Shown piece by piece: positions 1 to 5,288 of a stretch of 5,288 nucleotides of DNA. How positions within the stretch are numbered: the stretch's first letter is position 1; each line of letters opens with the position of its first letter. The stretch is from an uncultured Sphingobium sp. (GTDB taxonomy: Bacteria > Pseudomonadota > Alphaproteobacteria > Sphingomonadales > Sphingomonadaceae): positions 1 through 5,288 of the forward strand of contig CAJYHD010000497.1 in assembly GCA_913773715.1 (NCBI GenBank). The letters run 5' to 3'. The notes under the pieces are model-generated. The model worked only from the letters and a program-made list of their open reading frames with translations. It ran no database searches and was not told where the DNA came from. Made by a program: the position numbers and the translations under genes.

Positions 1-1805
1 CTTCTCAGCCGCCCGCCGTACCGGGGCAGCTTTATGCCGCATTGGTCGACGCACTCCGCGCCGAACGCCAGCAGACCAGCTCCTTGGCCGATCGGCCGAT
101 CCTCTACATCGATGGCGAATACGTCACTCCTCATGCTGCGCTGGTGTCCTTCCGGCCGCCGCGATGTCTGCACGAGGCCGTCCCGGTAATTCGCAGTTCC
201 AGCAGCCCTCTTTCTGACGCTTACTTGGCGCTGGGTGCCAACGCGTCGCCAAAACCGCATCATTGGCTGGCGTTTTTCGCATGGGCCGATCGCCGCGCGT
301 CTGCATCTCGCGGCTTGGTCTCGGTGACCGACCGGGCACTTGTCCGAGAAGCCTATCGCTCGCTCGCGATTGGCGGCCTGCCATCCGATCTTCCAACGAC
401 CACCCTTAGCCTTCTGAGTGCCCAGGGCACACTTCACAGTCTGGAGGAACTGCGGACCGGACGTTTCCTGGAGAACGACTTCCCTGAGCTTGCTGAAAAG
501 CTCGTCGAGGCGAAGGCTGGCATCGCTTTCGCAGATGCTGACGAGATGAGCCGTATCATCTTCCGGCGCCTTGGCGTGCAGGCTTTGAGTGATCAATGTG
601 GCGAAGGGCGTATAGTCGTCGGCCCACCCGCGGGCGCACCGAACTGGTTTCGTGAGAAGACTGCCGCGAAGGCGCTCGAGCAGTTACACAGGCCCGATCT
701 AGCGCAGGCGCTGACTGAACTTGCCTATGCGCACCAGAAGCAGAGCAGGGATTTCGAGCCGGCAAGGACGAATATTGTCCGACGTCGTCTTCTTGGTATC
801 GAGAGAATTGCCTTCACAACCGACTTGGAGCGCACCTATCAAGTTGCTCGACGGGTCAGCGTGCCCTCGGACTCAGCTATAGAGAATGGCACGCTCTTTC
901 TCCGTCCGACACAATACAAATCCGAGTATGATCTCGTGCTGGCGCTTGAGCTTGCACGCCTTGTAGGTGCGACGCGCCTGTCGGATGTGCGGACCGTCGC
1001 ATCGAGCCTCCTCCCACTGTTGCAGCTGGAACGGCCAGCTGAAGTGCTGGCCTATCTTCGACGCTTGGGCATTCGCCCCGTCGCATGGGACTACAAGGAC
1101 GAGCCAGAGCCTGATGACACCGAAGTCACCCGGGAACAGATCACGCAAAGCCTGATCTCGTCGGTCCGCATTACCCCACCATCCCCGCTGACACCGCAGC
1201 CGACTCCTGCGGCCCCACCGCCTCCGACAACGCCGTCACCTGATCGCCCCGCCGCAGCGCCTGCCCCACTTCCGGCGTTGGCTGACGTGCGGCTCGTCGT
1301 GACGGTGCCAGCGGGTCAGGCACCGCCCGCGTCGCAGCCGACCGGAGGCAGCAGCGGATGGCGTAGCAGCACGATCTTCACGCCGCGGACTCCTATCGAG
1401 ATGGAGCGTGATCGAGCGGTCGGACTACAAGGTGAGGCGCTCGTCCACCGACAGGAGATCGAGCGCGTCCGCGCCATGGGTTATGAGGACGCAGAGGACC
1501 GCGTCGTGTGGGTATCACGGACCAATCCGGGCGCAGACCACGATATCCTCTCGATCGGCACCGACGGCGGGCCGATTTGGATCGAAGTCAAATCGACGAC
1601 CGGCTCCGACGGTCGCTTTGAATGGAGCATCGCTGAGTTCGAAAAGGCATTGCGAGAAGGACCCCGCTACCAACTGTGGCGCGTCTATGATGTCGGCGGA
1701 CTTACCCCCACTGCGAAGTGCTTCGACAATCCAGCAAGTCTCTTGCTGACGCCGACGATCCGGCTGGAGATTTCTTCGTTACGCGCGTTCGTCGAATCAC
1801 GTTGA
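1..1805 (+). CDS. C-terminal part of large sacsin-like ATPase / DUF3883 protein (5' partial)
   Basis: The frame is open from base 3 to the TGA at 1803-1805, giving 600 visible residues. The real start lies upstream of the window. A TTG at 42 is in frame, but it has no evident ribosome site and the residues before it read as continuous protein. Visible residues 1-380 contain short patterns such as LREAYRSL, GLPSDLP, LHSLEELRTGRFL and IAFAD. These resemble the region after the GHKL ATPase domain in bacterial sacsin-N/NO VEIN-type proteins. That resemblance comes from memory, not alignment. A proline-rich linker follows (about 392-427). Residues about 476-590 form a DUF3883 domain: QGEALV helix, then D512-H513-D514 and I-E528-V-K530-S, matching a PD-(D/E)xK nuclease-like fold. 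DUF3883 activity is not generally established; DNA or RNA cleavage is inference. The upstream ATPase or helicase part cannot be seen. The gene converges on the AlbA_2 gene 39 bases away. Confidence 0.8.
   Translation, partial: SQPPAVPGQLYAALVDALRAERQQTSSLADRPILYIDGEYVTPHAALVSFRPPRCLHEAVPVIRSSSSPLSDAYLALGANASPKPHHWLAFFAWADRRASASRGLVSVTDRALVREAYRSLAIGGLPSDLPTTTLSLLSAQGTLHSLEELRTGRFLENDFPELAEKLVEAKAGIAFADADEMSRIIFRRLGVQALSDQCGEGRIVVGPPAGAPNWFREKTAAKALEQLHRPDLAQALTELAYAHQKQSRDFEPARTNIVRRRLLGIERIAFTTDLERTYQVARRVSVPSDSAIENGTLFLRPTQYKSEYDLVLALELARLVGATRLSDVRTVASSLLPLLQLERPAEVLAYLRRLGIRPVAWDYKDEPEPDDTEVTREQITQSLISSVRITPPSPLTPQPTPAAPPPPTTPSPDRPAAAPAPLPALADVRLVVTVPAGQAPPASQPTGGSSGWRSSTIFTPRTPIEMERDRAVGLQGEALVHRQEIERVRAMGYEDAEDRVVWVSRTNPGADHDILSIGTDGGPIWIEVKSTTGSDGRFEWSIAEFEKALREGPRYQLWRVYDVGGLTPTAKCFDNPASLLLTPTIRLEISSLRAFVESR
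1176..1280 (+). other. Proline-rich interdomain linker in the DUF3883 protein
   Basis: About 35 codons, with nearly half of the residues proline and most of the rest alanine, threonine or serine. It separates the helical middle region from the segment leading to the C-terminal DUF3883 domain. It is read as a flexible tether that keeps the C-terminal domain mobile. This is low-complexity sequence, so it should be masked in homology searches. Confidence 0.7.
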
Positions 1806-1844
1806 ATCTCCTTCGCCAGTGTCGCGAGGAGAGGGGCGAAGCCG
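1806..1844. terminator. Possible weak bidirectional terminator between convergent genes
   Basis: The 39-base gap between two convergent stop codons contains a 7-bp perfect inverted repeat: CTTCGCC at 1811-1817 and GGCGAAG at 1835-1841, with a 17-base loop. No T-tract follows on either strand, so it is not a classical intrinsic terminator. The position is right for a shared transcription end, but the structure is weak. Confidence 0.3.
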
Positions 1845-3371
1845 TCACGGTGTGCCGGTCGTACCAAACCAAAGCTCGTCAACGCGACAAACGGCTCTGC
1901 GAACATGGCTCGCTGGCGGTGTATCGCGCGAGATTTCCATGCAGGTTTTCAGTAGATTGACCAAAGTGGCCAGTTCAAGGCCGGCCTTGTCAGGTAACGA
2001 TTGGATAGCTTGGCCGACATGGCCAGCCTCGGTGGGATTGGTCGCCGTCGGCACTTCACCTGCCACGATCTTCGCAAGCAGTGCTTTGGGGGTTCCCACG
2101 GCCGCGTGGTATGCAGCGTTGGGCTCGAGCCAGCCGATATACCTTTTCTTGCGCGCAACCGTTCCTGGCCCATCCTCGATGAACGCCTTAAGCGGTTCTC
2201 CTGCGAGGTCGGCCAAGCGCGCGAAATAATGAAGCGGCAATCGTTCGCCTTGGCCAACCTGCAGCGCAAACCGGATATACTCCTTCGGGTTCTCGGGCAC
2301 CGTTTGGTCGAGAAACGCCGCCAGGATTCCGTCGCGCGTCAGGACGCCGAACTGCTGCGTCGCTTTGTGCCCATCCACAGCCGACACATCCCCGATTAGG
2401 CGCAGGGTGGGTGCGCCCTCGATCTCACTGAATTGACCCTCTTTGATGAAGGTGAGTTTTTCGAGGAGCGACTCGTCGATCTGCACAGTGCGGTTCCCGT
2501 CGACGAGCGTGCCTTCCTCAAGGTCCGCCACCATTGATCGGGCTGGTCCTAACTGGAGAAGGCGCTCAACCATCGGCAGAATCTGAGCACGGGCCTCTGC
2601 GTCGCGTGCGTCAAGAATCGAGCGAAGGTCGCTATATTTAATCCGCGAGGACTGACCGGGATATCGGTAGAAGATATCGCCTTCCTTGATGGTCCCTTCC
2701 TGTTTCGTCGCGATGACCGGTCGGCTGTTGTGCTTGAGCACGTGGATCACGCCAATGGTTTTCCCGCCGATCTCGACGGTCGTCGTGCGAAAGGATGGCG
2801 TGGGGTCGAACATCGATTTGACCCTGGTTGCGAAATCGGCAGGATCGGCGGCTCCGAATTCATTTGTATCGAGGCCGGTCACGACGCCGGAGTGGTCTTC
2901 GCCGTTCGGGCCCTTGGCGTCCTTGTCTTTCACGCCGAAGAAGACGTAGCCGCCAGCGTTGTTCGCAAGTGCAGCGATCGGGCGAAGCCATTTATCCTGG
3001 TGTTTGAAGCCAAAACCGGCCTTGCATTCGCAGACGTCAGTCTCGTCGCCAATCAATCGCCAAAATCCACCGGCGGTTTCATGGAAGAACGAGCCGATTT
3101 TTCCGAGCGACAGAGGGTCTTCCTCGATCTTCTGGATTGGTGCTGGCTGGGGTTGCGAGGGCAGGAGAAATGCATCGAGATCCGCGTCCGGTGCGGCGGC
3201 GACCTTGGCGGCATTGGCGTAGCTGCCATTCCGGATGCCGGTGATGCGACCACTGTTAACGGGACGATCGGGCCGGTTGAAATGGAACTGGATTTCTTGA
3301 TTTTTGTAGCCACGCTTGAGCATCGCCTTGATCAGCGAAATCTCTCCATCGGTAATGCTGCGCTTCGCCAT
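1845..3371 (-). CDS. HTH plus Schlafen AlbA_2 putative DNA-binding domain protein
   Basis: The protein has 508 residues from the ATG at 3371. That start is preferred over an in-frame ATG at 3392 because GGAG lies 4 bases upstream of it. The upstream ATG has no Shine-Dalgarno and would add the unlikely leader MCGGRSW. Residues about 5-50 (SITDGEISLIKAML...GRITGIRNG) look like a helix-turn-helix of the kind that recognises DNA. Residues about 88-240 match the AlbA_2 (Schlafen putative DNA-binding) family: E115-C-K117 on an early strand, NNAGGYVFFGVKD at 137-149, VVTGLD shortly after, and a late GDIFYRYPGQSSR segment. The C-terminal half (about 260-508) carries QFSEIEGAPTLRLIGDV and KEYIRFALQVGQGE, which I cannot assign to a named domain. 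No signal peptide or membrane segment is seen, so a cytoplasmic role is likely. Members of this class are often annotated as ATP-binding or transcriptional regulators; the biochemical role is not established here. It sits alone on its strand. Confidence 0.85.
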   Translation of the reverse strand: MAKRSITDGEISLIKAMLKRGYKNQEIQFHFNRPDRPVNSGRITGIRNGSYANAAKVAAAPDADLDAFLLPSQPQPAPIQKIEEDPLSLGKIGSFFHETAGGFWRLIGDETDVCECKAGFGFKHQDKWLRPIAALANNAGGYVFFGVKDKDAKGPNGEDHSGVVTGLDTNEFGAADPADFATRVKSMFDPTPSFRTTTVEIGGKTIGVIHVLKHNSRPVIATKQEGTIKEGDIFYRYPGQSSRIKYSDLRSILDARDAEARAQILPMVERLLQLGPARSMVADLEEGTLVDGNRTVQIDESLLEKLTFIKEGQFSEIEGAPTLRLIGDVSAVDGHKATQQFGVLTRDGILAAFLDQTVPENPKEYIRFALQVGQGERLPLHYFARLADLAGEPLKAFIEDGPGTVARKKRYIGWLEPNAAYHAAVGTPKALLAKIVAGEVPTATNPTEAGHVGQAIQSLPDKAGLELATLVNLLKTCMEISRDTPPASHVRRAVCRVDELWFGTTGTP

Positions 3372-3374
3372 CCA

Positions 3375-3382
3375 ACTCCGTC
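3375..3382 (-). promoter_or_regulatory. Shine-Dalgarno site deciding the AlbA_2 gene start
   Basis: Read on the minus strand, an ACGGAG core lies a few bases before the ATG at 3371 (GGAG, then TTGG, then ATG). It supports the shorter start over the ATG at 3392. A run of G just before it may add pairing to the 16S rRNA tail. Confidence 0.55.
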
Positions 3383-3394
3383 CCCCGCACATAA

Positions 3395-3400
3395 CTTATA
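3395..3400 (-). promoter_or_regulatory. Possible -10 box (TATAAG) of the AlbA_2 gene
   Basis: Read on the minus strand, TATAAG stands 23 bases before the preferred ATG at 3371, in otherwise GC-rich sequence. Transcription starting just after it would give a short leader that still includes the GGAG site and would exclude the alternative ATG at 3392. No good -35 hexamer is seen 16-18 bases upstream, so the call is tentative. Confidence 0.3.
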
Positions 3401-3505
3401 TCGAGCCGCGGGGTCGCGGCCAGCGCTACGTCGGCTCGCGCTCAAAATGTTGGCTGAGCTATCGTCTTCGGAACGTAAATCCTGTCTTCCCTCGGCACGG
3501 CAATA

Positions 3506-3900
3506 CTATTCAAAGCTCTCTTCTCGCTCGGCGTTGCGTTGCCGCTCGTCCGCAATGCGCTCGGTCACCCAAGCGTCGAGCGCTCCAATCCAAGTTCTGA
3601 CGACCGGGTCCTGGTGGCTGGCGACCAGCTCCAGTATCGTGCGGCGGCGTTCGGAGATGTCGGCGAGCGAGCCGCTCCAGCCGCTCGGGAAAGTCCTGCC
3701 CCGTAGGTTGCCAAGGAACACCCCCACATGGGCGAAAACTTGCTTTGTATCGTGGGTTCGAATACCATCTAACCATCGCAAAGCGACTTCAACGCATTGA
3801 TATCGATGCGGAAATTTTCTGCGCGACGACGAAATACCTCGTTCTGTACCTCATGTGAGAGCTCGGTCGGCGGCTTGCGCGTGGCAGAAGAAGCGCAGTT
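3506..3900 (-). pseudogene. Frameshifted C-terminal remnant of an unidentified larger protein
   Basis: Two adjacent minus-strand frames read as one protein. From 3900 down to the TAG at 3771-3769, the first frame gives a coherent segment including LSHEVQNEVFRRRAENFRID and INALKSLC. The next frame continues with RWLDG, then DTKQVFAHVGVFLGNLRGR, FPSGWSGSLADISERRR and HQDPVVRTWIGALDAWV. It ends in a charged tail, ESFE, before TAG at 3508-3506. Loss of one base near 3775-3785 would join them. The DPVVRTW segment recalls HEAT-like helical repeats, but I do not recognise the family. No start codon or domain-sized N-terminus is present: the first frame is closed by TGA at 3903-3901. This looks like about 130 residues left from a deleted gene. 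A plain 91-codon ORF beginning at a TTG at 3781 would be the conservative gene call, but it has no evident ribosome site. Sequencing error at the junction is possible. Confidence 0.5.
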
Positions 3901-4013
3901 TCAGGCGCTTTCCGGCCCCATAGGTTGCGATGGAAATGCCTCGTGGCCGATTAACGTTTAGCGGCACCGACTAAACCGTTCTGCATAAAAACAGGCTGGT
4001 TCCGACCAACATA

Positions 4014-4067
4014 CGCCGTTCGTCGGGAGGTGCGGGAACGTCGGATTGTGCCAAGACCCGCCGTTCG
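4014..4067 (+). repeat. 9-bp direct repeat CGCCGTTCG, two copies 45 bp apart
   Basis: Exact copies lie at 4014-4022 and 4059-4067. Both are followed by a (T/G)CGG continuation, so the similarity extends slightly beyond nine bases. This may be part of a degenerate intergenic repeat family; two short copies alone could arise by chance in GC-rich DNA. Confidence 0.35.
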
Positions 4068-4071
4068 GCGG
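4058..4071. repeat. Small perfect hairpin CCGCC-GTTC-GGCGG
   Basis: A 5-bp GC stem with a stable-type GTTC tetraloop sits inside the second CGCCGTTCG copy. No T-run follows, so it is not a clear terminator. It may be a piece of an intergenic palindromic repeat. Confidence 0.4.
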
Positions 4072-4175
4072 ACATCAACCTGCCGGGCGGCAACGCGCCT
4101 CAATAGCGGTCATTCGACGCCGAGATCACCTAACCCAGAAGCGGTCGGTCGCGCGATGACCAACTGACTTATTCC

Positions 4176-4181
4176 TATAAT
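4176..4181 (+). promoter_or_regulatory. Perfect TATAAT -10 box upstream of the hydrolase gene
   Basis: TATAAT matches the sigma-70 -10 consensus exactly. It lies in a locally AT-rich patch within GC-rich DNA, about 74 bases before the ATG at 4256. The -35 region at 16-18 bases spacing (about 4152-4159) does not resemble TTGACA, so the promoter would be weak or activator-dependent, if real. Confidence 0.4.
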
Positions 4182-4255
4182 CAATCCGATGACGCGGTCG
4201 TCGGCCCCGAAGGTCGATCCCGATGGTTCAGGGTAACCAATTGGAGTTTTGTTGA

Positions 4256-5029
4256 ATGCACGAGGTTCAACGCGGGTCTGGCCGCCAGCTGCTACTTATT
4301 CACGGTCTCGGCGGGAGCTGGAAGTCGTGGAGCACCGTCATGGACGCCCTCAGTGCCGAGCGGTCGCTTATTGCGGTTGATCTTCCCGGACACGGCGCGA
4401 GTCCAGCCGGCCAGGATAGCGGGACCTTCGATGGCCTCGTTGGCAGCGTCGAGCGTTACATCGCGGCACACAGACTTGAAGGAATCGATGTCGTCGGTAG
4501 CTCAATGGGTGCGCGGATTGCGCTGGAGCTTGCGCGGCGTGGCCGGGTCGGCAACGTCGTGGCCCTCGATCCTGGCGGCTTCTGGCGCGGCTGGGAGCGC
4601 ACATTCTTCAAAGTTACCATCGGAGTCTCGGGACGGTTGGTTCGGGCAATCCGGCCTATGCTGCCAACGCTAAGCAAGAACGCCGCGTCACGCACAGCGC
4701 TGCTAGCGCAGCTGTCGGCTCGCCCTTGGGCGCTCGACCCGACAGTTGTCGCGACCGAGCTTGAAAGCTTAAGCACCACGTCAACATTCGATGCTCTGGT
4801 GAATGATCTCGCCAGCGGGCCTGAGCAAATTGGGCCAGCAGCCGATCCGTCTCGGCGGATCGTAATCGGTTGGGGTCGCCACGATCGACTGTGCTTGCCG
4901 AGACAGGCAGCGCGTGCAAAGGCCGCCTTTCCTTCCGCCGAGCTGCACTGGTTCAAGGCAAGCGGGCATTTTCCAATGTTGGACCAGCCTGACGAGACAG
5001 TTGCAGTAATATTTGCCGCAATCCAGTAG
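4256..5029 (+). CDS. Alpha/beta fold hydrolase
   Basis: This is a complete 257-residue cytoplasmic-type alpha/beta hydrolase, a usual length for the family. The start is well supported: GGAG at 4243-4246 lies nine bases before the ATG, and an in-frame TGA directly precedes it at 4253-4255. The oxyanion motif HGLGG is at 16-20, and D42-LPGHG-S49 is the typical strand-loop. The nucleophile elbow is G81-S82-S83-M84-G85, with Ser83 as nucleophile. Asp210 (GRHDRL) and His238 (SGHFPM) complete the triad. Residues about 110-180 form a variable cap with a hydrophobic stretch around the WERTFFKVTIG segment, which would shape the substrate pocket. Family members cleave esters, thioesters, lactones or C-C bonds, or dehalogenate; the substrate cannot be read from sequence. 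No signal peptide is seen. It stands as a single gene behind a possible TATAAT box and converges on a membrane-protein gene. Confidence is high for the fold and low for a specific reaction. Confidence 0.92.
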   Translation: MHEVQRGSGRQLLLIHGLGGSWKSWSTVMDALSAERSLIAVDLPGHGASPAGQDSGTFDGLVGSVERYIAAHRLEGIDVVGSSMGARIALELARRGRVGNVVALDPGGFWRGWERTFFKVTIGVSGRLVRAIRPMLPTLSKNAASRTALLAQLSARPWALDPTVVATELESLSTTSTFDALVNDLASGPEQIGPAADPSRRIVIGWGRHDRLCLPRQAARAKAAFPSAELHWFKASGHFPMLDQPDETVAVIFAAIQ

Positions 5030-5127
5030 TGCACCTTCGTCGCACACGGTATCTGGGTCTATTACTCACTCGAAGACAAGATCCTGCGGCGAGCGCGCAT
5101 CCGCTACTATAGCTGACGACGCCGCGA

Positions 5128-5288
5128 TCAGGCGAGCCAGAGCCCGATCAGCGCTGCGATCGACACCATGACCAGGAATCCGTTGACGAGGATCAATAGC
5201 CAGCCGGGTAGCTTTGCCGTGTCGGGCTTGGGCGGCGGCACACCCGGTGCGAACTCGCGCCAGGTCGCGGCGATAAAGCAAAGGGCGC
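5128..5288 (-). CDS. C-terminus of a membrane protein (5' partial, runs off the window)
   Basis: Reading leftward from the window edge (first full codon 5286-5284), an open frame of 52 residues ends at TGA (5130-5128). It starts with a short hydrophobic stretch (ALCFIAAT), then a polar proline-rich loop (PGVPPPKPD). A clear transmembrane helix follows, beginning GWLLILVNGFLVM and running into SIAALIGLWLA at the very end. The hydrophobic pattern and final helix distinguish it from the overlapping arginine-rich frame, which looks like a shadow. The start lies outside the window. An inner-membrane protein of unknown family is the most that can be said. Confidence 0.6.
   Translation of the reverse strand, partial: ALCFIAATWREFAPGVPPPKPDTAKLPGWLLILVNGFLVMVSIAALIGLWLA

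Larger units (their letters stand above)
3901..4255. other. Non-coding stretch with short repeats and the hydrolase leader
   Basis: I see no convincing gene here. The longest readable minus-strand piece is about 38 codons (GTG at 3967 to TGA at 3851), with no ribosome site and no recognised motif. The stretch holds the repeat unit CGCCGTTCG twice (4014-4022 and 4059-4067), three GCGG(A/T)C-type motifs at 4068, 4106 and 4141, a small hairpin, and a TATAAT box ahead of the hydrolase gene. Confidence 0.5.

Noticed and set aside
1819..2399. Plus-strand frames of 130-136 codons under the AlbA_2 gene's C-terminal half
   Set aside because: These are antisense shadows without recognisable motifs or ribosome sites.
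3703..3780. tRNA-like 3' half on the plus strand (GGGTTCGAATACC, then CTAACCA)
   Set aside because: The T-loop-like motif is striking, but the T stem has a mismatch. No anticodon arm or D arm can be folded upstream, and the terminal stem would be only partial. The opposite strand reads as coherent protein.
2730..3800. Long plus-strand frame of 356 codons opposite the AlbA_2 gene and remnant
   Set aside because: It lies mostly antisense to a protein with clear AlbA_2 motifs and shows no recognisable domain. GC-rich DNA often leaves the opposite strand open.
4456..5034. Minus-strand 192-codon frame opposite the hydrolase
   Set aside because: It is a shadow of the hydrolase, which has a full catalytic triad, a ribosome site and a normal length.
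5066..5281. Minus-strand 71-codon frame at the right edge
   Set aside because: It overlaps the membrane-protein tail in another frame. It is rich in Arg/Ala with no hydrophobic pattern or motif, and its TTG start has no ribosome site.
1..5288. CRISPR array, insertion sequence or integrase
   Set aside because: No regularly spaced long identical repeats, no transposase or recombinase motifs and no terminal inverted repeats were seen on either strand.

Overview
The DNA is moderately GC-rich (about 60% by eye) with GGAG-type Shine-Dalgarno sites. Protein style and codon use suggest a Gram-negative proteobacterium, most likely an alphaproteobacterium such as a sphingomonad or rhizobial relative. 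That placement is inference, because no rRNA or other marker gene is present. The window looks like chromosomal accessory sequence next to ordinary genes.

Layout. (1) Positions 1-1805, plus strand: the C-terminal 600 residues of a large protein whose N-terminus lies outside the window. It reads like the later part of a sacsin/HSP90-type ATPase-like protein, followed by a proline-rich linker and a C-terminal DUF3883 (NO VEIN C-terminal) domain with a PD-(D/E)xK-like D-H-D...E-V-K signature. (2) 1845-3371, minus strand and convergent with the first gene across only 39 bases: a 508-residue protein with an N-terminal helix-turn-helix-like segment and a Schlafen AlbA_2 putative DNA-binding domain. 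(3) About 3506-3900, minus strand: a decayed fragment that appears to be the C-terminus of another, larger protein, broken by a one-base frameshift. (4) About 3901-4255: no convincing gene. It holds short repeated GC-rich motifs, a small hairpin and a TATAAT box. (5) 4256-5029, plus strand: an intact alpha/beta hydrolase with a complete Ser-Asp-His triad. (6) 5128-5288, minus strand: the last 52 residues of a membrane protein running off the right edge.

How they fit. Genes 1 and 2 belong to domain classes (DUF3883 plus sacsin-like ATPase; AlbA_2/Schlafen) that are common in accessory and defence-type islands. The broken fragment beside them suggests gene turnover, as expected of such an island. 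Nothing here proves that genes 1 and 2 form one system: they are convergent, not an operon. The hydrolase and membrane protein look like flanking metabolic or envelope genes, so an island edge may lie in about 3900-4250.
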